DNA of 64,000 nt, from NCBI GenBank assembly GCA_945901065.1, contig CAMDKI010000009.1, forward strand, positions 62,001-126,000. Reading direction: 5' to 3'. Position numbers and translations under genes: made by a program. This document shows, piece by piece, positions 62,317 to 64,000 of the stretch. Below the pieces are notes generated by a model. That model saw only the letters and a list, made by a program, of their open reading frames with translations, was not told the DNA's origin and did no database searches. Position 1 is the first letter of the stretch, and the number at the start of each line of letters is the position of its first letter. Source of the stretch: Chitinophaga pinensis. Its GTDB lineage: Bacteria > Bacteroidota > Bacteroidia > Chitinophagales > CAIOSU01.

Positions 62317-63867
62317 ATGGAAACTACTAGTACCCGAACTGATTTGGCTTTTTTGAAAGCGCTTGGATTGAATGAATACAACGCTGGCGCCAGTACTGGC
62401 ACCCAATGGCTTGATTATGGCACTGAATTGATAGAGAGCTACAGCCCCGTTGATGGGCAATTGATAGGCACCGTATATGCCGCCAGCAAAGACGATTATG
62501 AGCTAGTGGTAACAACCGCACAAGCCGCTTTTAAAGTATGGCGCACTTGGCCTGCACCTAGGCGCGGCGAAGTGGTACGCCAAATTGGTGAAGCCTTGCG
62601 GAAATATAAAGAGCCCCTAGGCAAACTGGTAAGCTATGAAATGGGCAAAAGCCTGCAAGAAGGTTACGGCGAAGTGCAAGAGATGATTGACATCTGCGAT
62701 TTTGCAGTTGGCCTTTCGCGCCAATTGCATGGCCTTACCATGCACAGTGAGCGCCCTAAACACCGCATGTATGAGCAATACCATCCGCTAGGTTTGGTAG
62801 GCGTTATATCAGCATTCAATTTCCCAGTAGCCGTATGGTCTTGGAACTCGATGTTGGCTTGGGTTTGTGGTGATGTTTGTATCTGGAAACCATCAGAGAA
62901 AACACCGCTTTGCGCTATTGCTTGCCAAAACATAATTAACGAAGTATTGCGCAGCAACGATGTACCTGAAGGTGTATCGGGCATTGTTATCGCTGGCCGT
63001 GAGGCAGGCGAATGGATGAGCAACGATGGTCGCATTCCGTTGGTATCTGCCACCGGTAGTACCCGCATGGGCAAGGCCGTTGGTGCTGCGGTAGGTGCGC
63101 GCTTGGGCCGCGCCTTATTGGAATTGGGTGGCAACAATGCCATTACCATTACCCCGAATGCCGATTTGGATATGACTATTATCGGGGCTGTATTTGGTGC
63201 CGTGGGCACTTGTGGCCAGCGCTGCACCAGCACCCGCCGATTGATTATACATGAGAGTGTGTACGAAGAAGTGAAAAAGCGCTTGGTAAAAGCTTACGGC
63301 CAATTGCGCATTGGTGACCCATTGGACCAGCACAACCACGTAGGCCCGCTGATTGATAAGGATGCCGTGAACACGTACCTAAGAGCCTTGGATGCCGTGA
63401 AAGTGCAAGGTGGCAAATTTGCCGTTGAAGGTGGCGTGGTTGAGGGCGATGCCTATACTTCTGGCTGCTATGTGAAGCCTGCCATTGCCGAAGTGGAAAA
63501 CCACTACGAAATAGTGCAACATGAAACCTTTGCCCCAATATTGTACATTATGAAATACCACACTATTGAAGAAGCCATTGAGCTACAAAACGGTGTGGTG
63601 CAAGGTTTGTCTTCGGCCATTATGACCACCAACTTACGCGAAGCTGAGCGTTTCCTATCTGTTGAAGGTAGCGATTGCGGCATAGCCAACGTGAACATTG
63701 GCACCAGCGGTGCCGAAATTGGCGGTGCCTTTGGTGGCGAAAAAGAAACCGGCGGTGGCCGCGAATCGGGCTCAGATGCTTGGAAGGTTTATATGCGCCG
63801 CCAAACCAACACTATTAACTATGGCAGCGATTTGCCATTGGCACAGGGCATTAAGTTTGATTTTTGA
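62317..63867 (+). CDS. ALDH7-type aldehyde dehydrogenase
   Basis: The 516-residue protein is an NAD-dependent aldehyde dehydrogenase similar to alpha-aminoadipic semialdehyde dehydrogenase (ALDH7). It has GLVGVISAFNFPVAVWSWN, VSATGSTRMGKAVGAAV, active-site Glu in ALLELGGNNAI, and catalytic Cys303 in GTCGQRCTSTRRL. ALDH7 enzymes oxidise lysine-derived semialdehydes, so a role in lysine breakdown is inferred. It starts 24 bases after the M1 peptidase gene, and may be cotranscribed with it. Confidence 0.9.
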   Translation: METTSTRTDLAFLKALGLNEYNAGASTGTQWLDYGTELIESYSPVDGQLIGTVYAASKDDYELVVTTAQAAFKVWRTWPAPRRGEVVRQIGEALRKYKEPLGKLVSYEMGKSLQEGYGEVQEMIDICDFAVGLSRQLHGLTMHSERPKHRMYEQYHPLGLVGVISAFNFPVAVWSWNSMLAWVCGDVCIWKPSEKTPLCAIACQNIINEVLRSNDVPEGVSGIVIAGREAGEWMSNDGRIPLVSATGSTRMGKAVGAAVGARLGRALLELGGNNAITITPNADLDMTIIGAVFGAVGTCGQRCTSTRRLIIHESVYEEVKKRLVKAYGQLRIGDPLDQHNHVGPLIDKDAVNTYLRALDAVKVQGGKFAVEGGVVEGDAYTSGCYVKPAIAEVENHYEIVQHETFAPILYIMKYHTIEEAIELQNGVVQGLSSAIMTTNLREAERFLSVEGSDCGIANVNIGTSGAEIGGAFGGEKETGGGRESGSDAWKVYMRRQTNTINYGSDLPLAQGIKFDF

Positions 63868-64000
63868 TTTTAAGATTAAAGCAACTCCTCCTCCTTTTCA
63901 GGGGGAGGTTGGGAAGGGGTTGTTGAGGCGAGGAATTAGCTAGATGATAAGTTCTAACTTTTATCCGTAAGACAATCAACCCCGAAATAGGTATAAAGCC
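63868..64000. other. Right window edge, intergenic
   Basis: The last 133 bases contain an inverted CTCC...GGAGG pattern with TTTTCAGGGGGAGG and TTGGGAAGGGG, a short repeat seen in many Bacteroidota genomes. No gene is visible. Confidence 0.45.

Overview
The window comes from a chromosome of the phylum Bacteroidota; the genus cannot be read from it. Four signs agree. Promoters carry the Bacteroidota -7 box (TAnnTTTG) ahead of rplU, a cold-shock gene, an FTR1 permease and an antiporter. Secreted proteins end in type IX secretion (T9SS) sorting domains of type A and type B. A PorP/SprF protein and a PorE-like OmpA/TPR protein are present. The tRNA-Leu gene does not encode CCA.

Layout. 1-5252: the 3' end of an SGNH-like gene, a SUFU-domain gene, tRNA-Leu(CAA) with its terminator, an rseP-type protease with a downstream secreted protein, and a GH3-family acyl-adenylase. 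5452-7779: an AT-rich two-gene cassette (DGLQR/ParB-like protein plus HEPN-like protein) that differs in composition from its surroundings and looks like acquired defence or toxin-type DNA. 8311-18773: a T9SS-exported PhoD-like phosphatase, rplU-rpmA (L27 has a long acidic/alanine-rich tail), an acyl-CoA carboxylase beta subunit, a lipoprotein, a cold-shock protein, an SDR, mlaE-mlaF, a second PhoD-like protein and CsbD. 19173-31492: a beta-helix lipoprotein with a diheme cytochrome, a P450, a broken histidine-kinase remnant, a dienoyl-CoA-reductase-like SDR, an SGNH hydrolase, an FTR1 iron permease with a palindrome over its promoter, an NAD-dependent epimerase, a T9SS lipase-like hydrolase, a repeat-rich intergenic region, a DUF1961 protein and a frameshifted WG-repeat gene. 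31573-45070: a five-gene minus-strand operon of cell-surface genes: a small secreted protein, a 1548-residue SprB-repeat protein, a 1835-residue protein with eleven PKD-like repeats, a PorE-like OmpA/TPR protein, and PorP/SprF. 45331-63867: a third PhoD-like protein, purC, a DUF433/DUF5615 toxin-antitoxin pair, DUF4259, TPR proteins, FkbM methyltransferase, hutU, a CPA2 antiporter, aroE, DedA facing a DUF368 remnant, an M1 peptidase and an ALDH7-type aldehyde dehydrogenase.

Most of the window is housekeeping plus surface/secretion genes typical of the phylum. The clearest accessory element is the HEPN/DGLQR cassette. Several genes are decayed: the kinase, the WG-repeat gene and the DUF368 remnant. 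Intergenic regions carry many small palindromic or direct repeats, some recurring at distant sites in the window.
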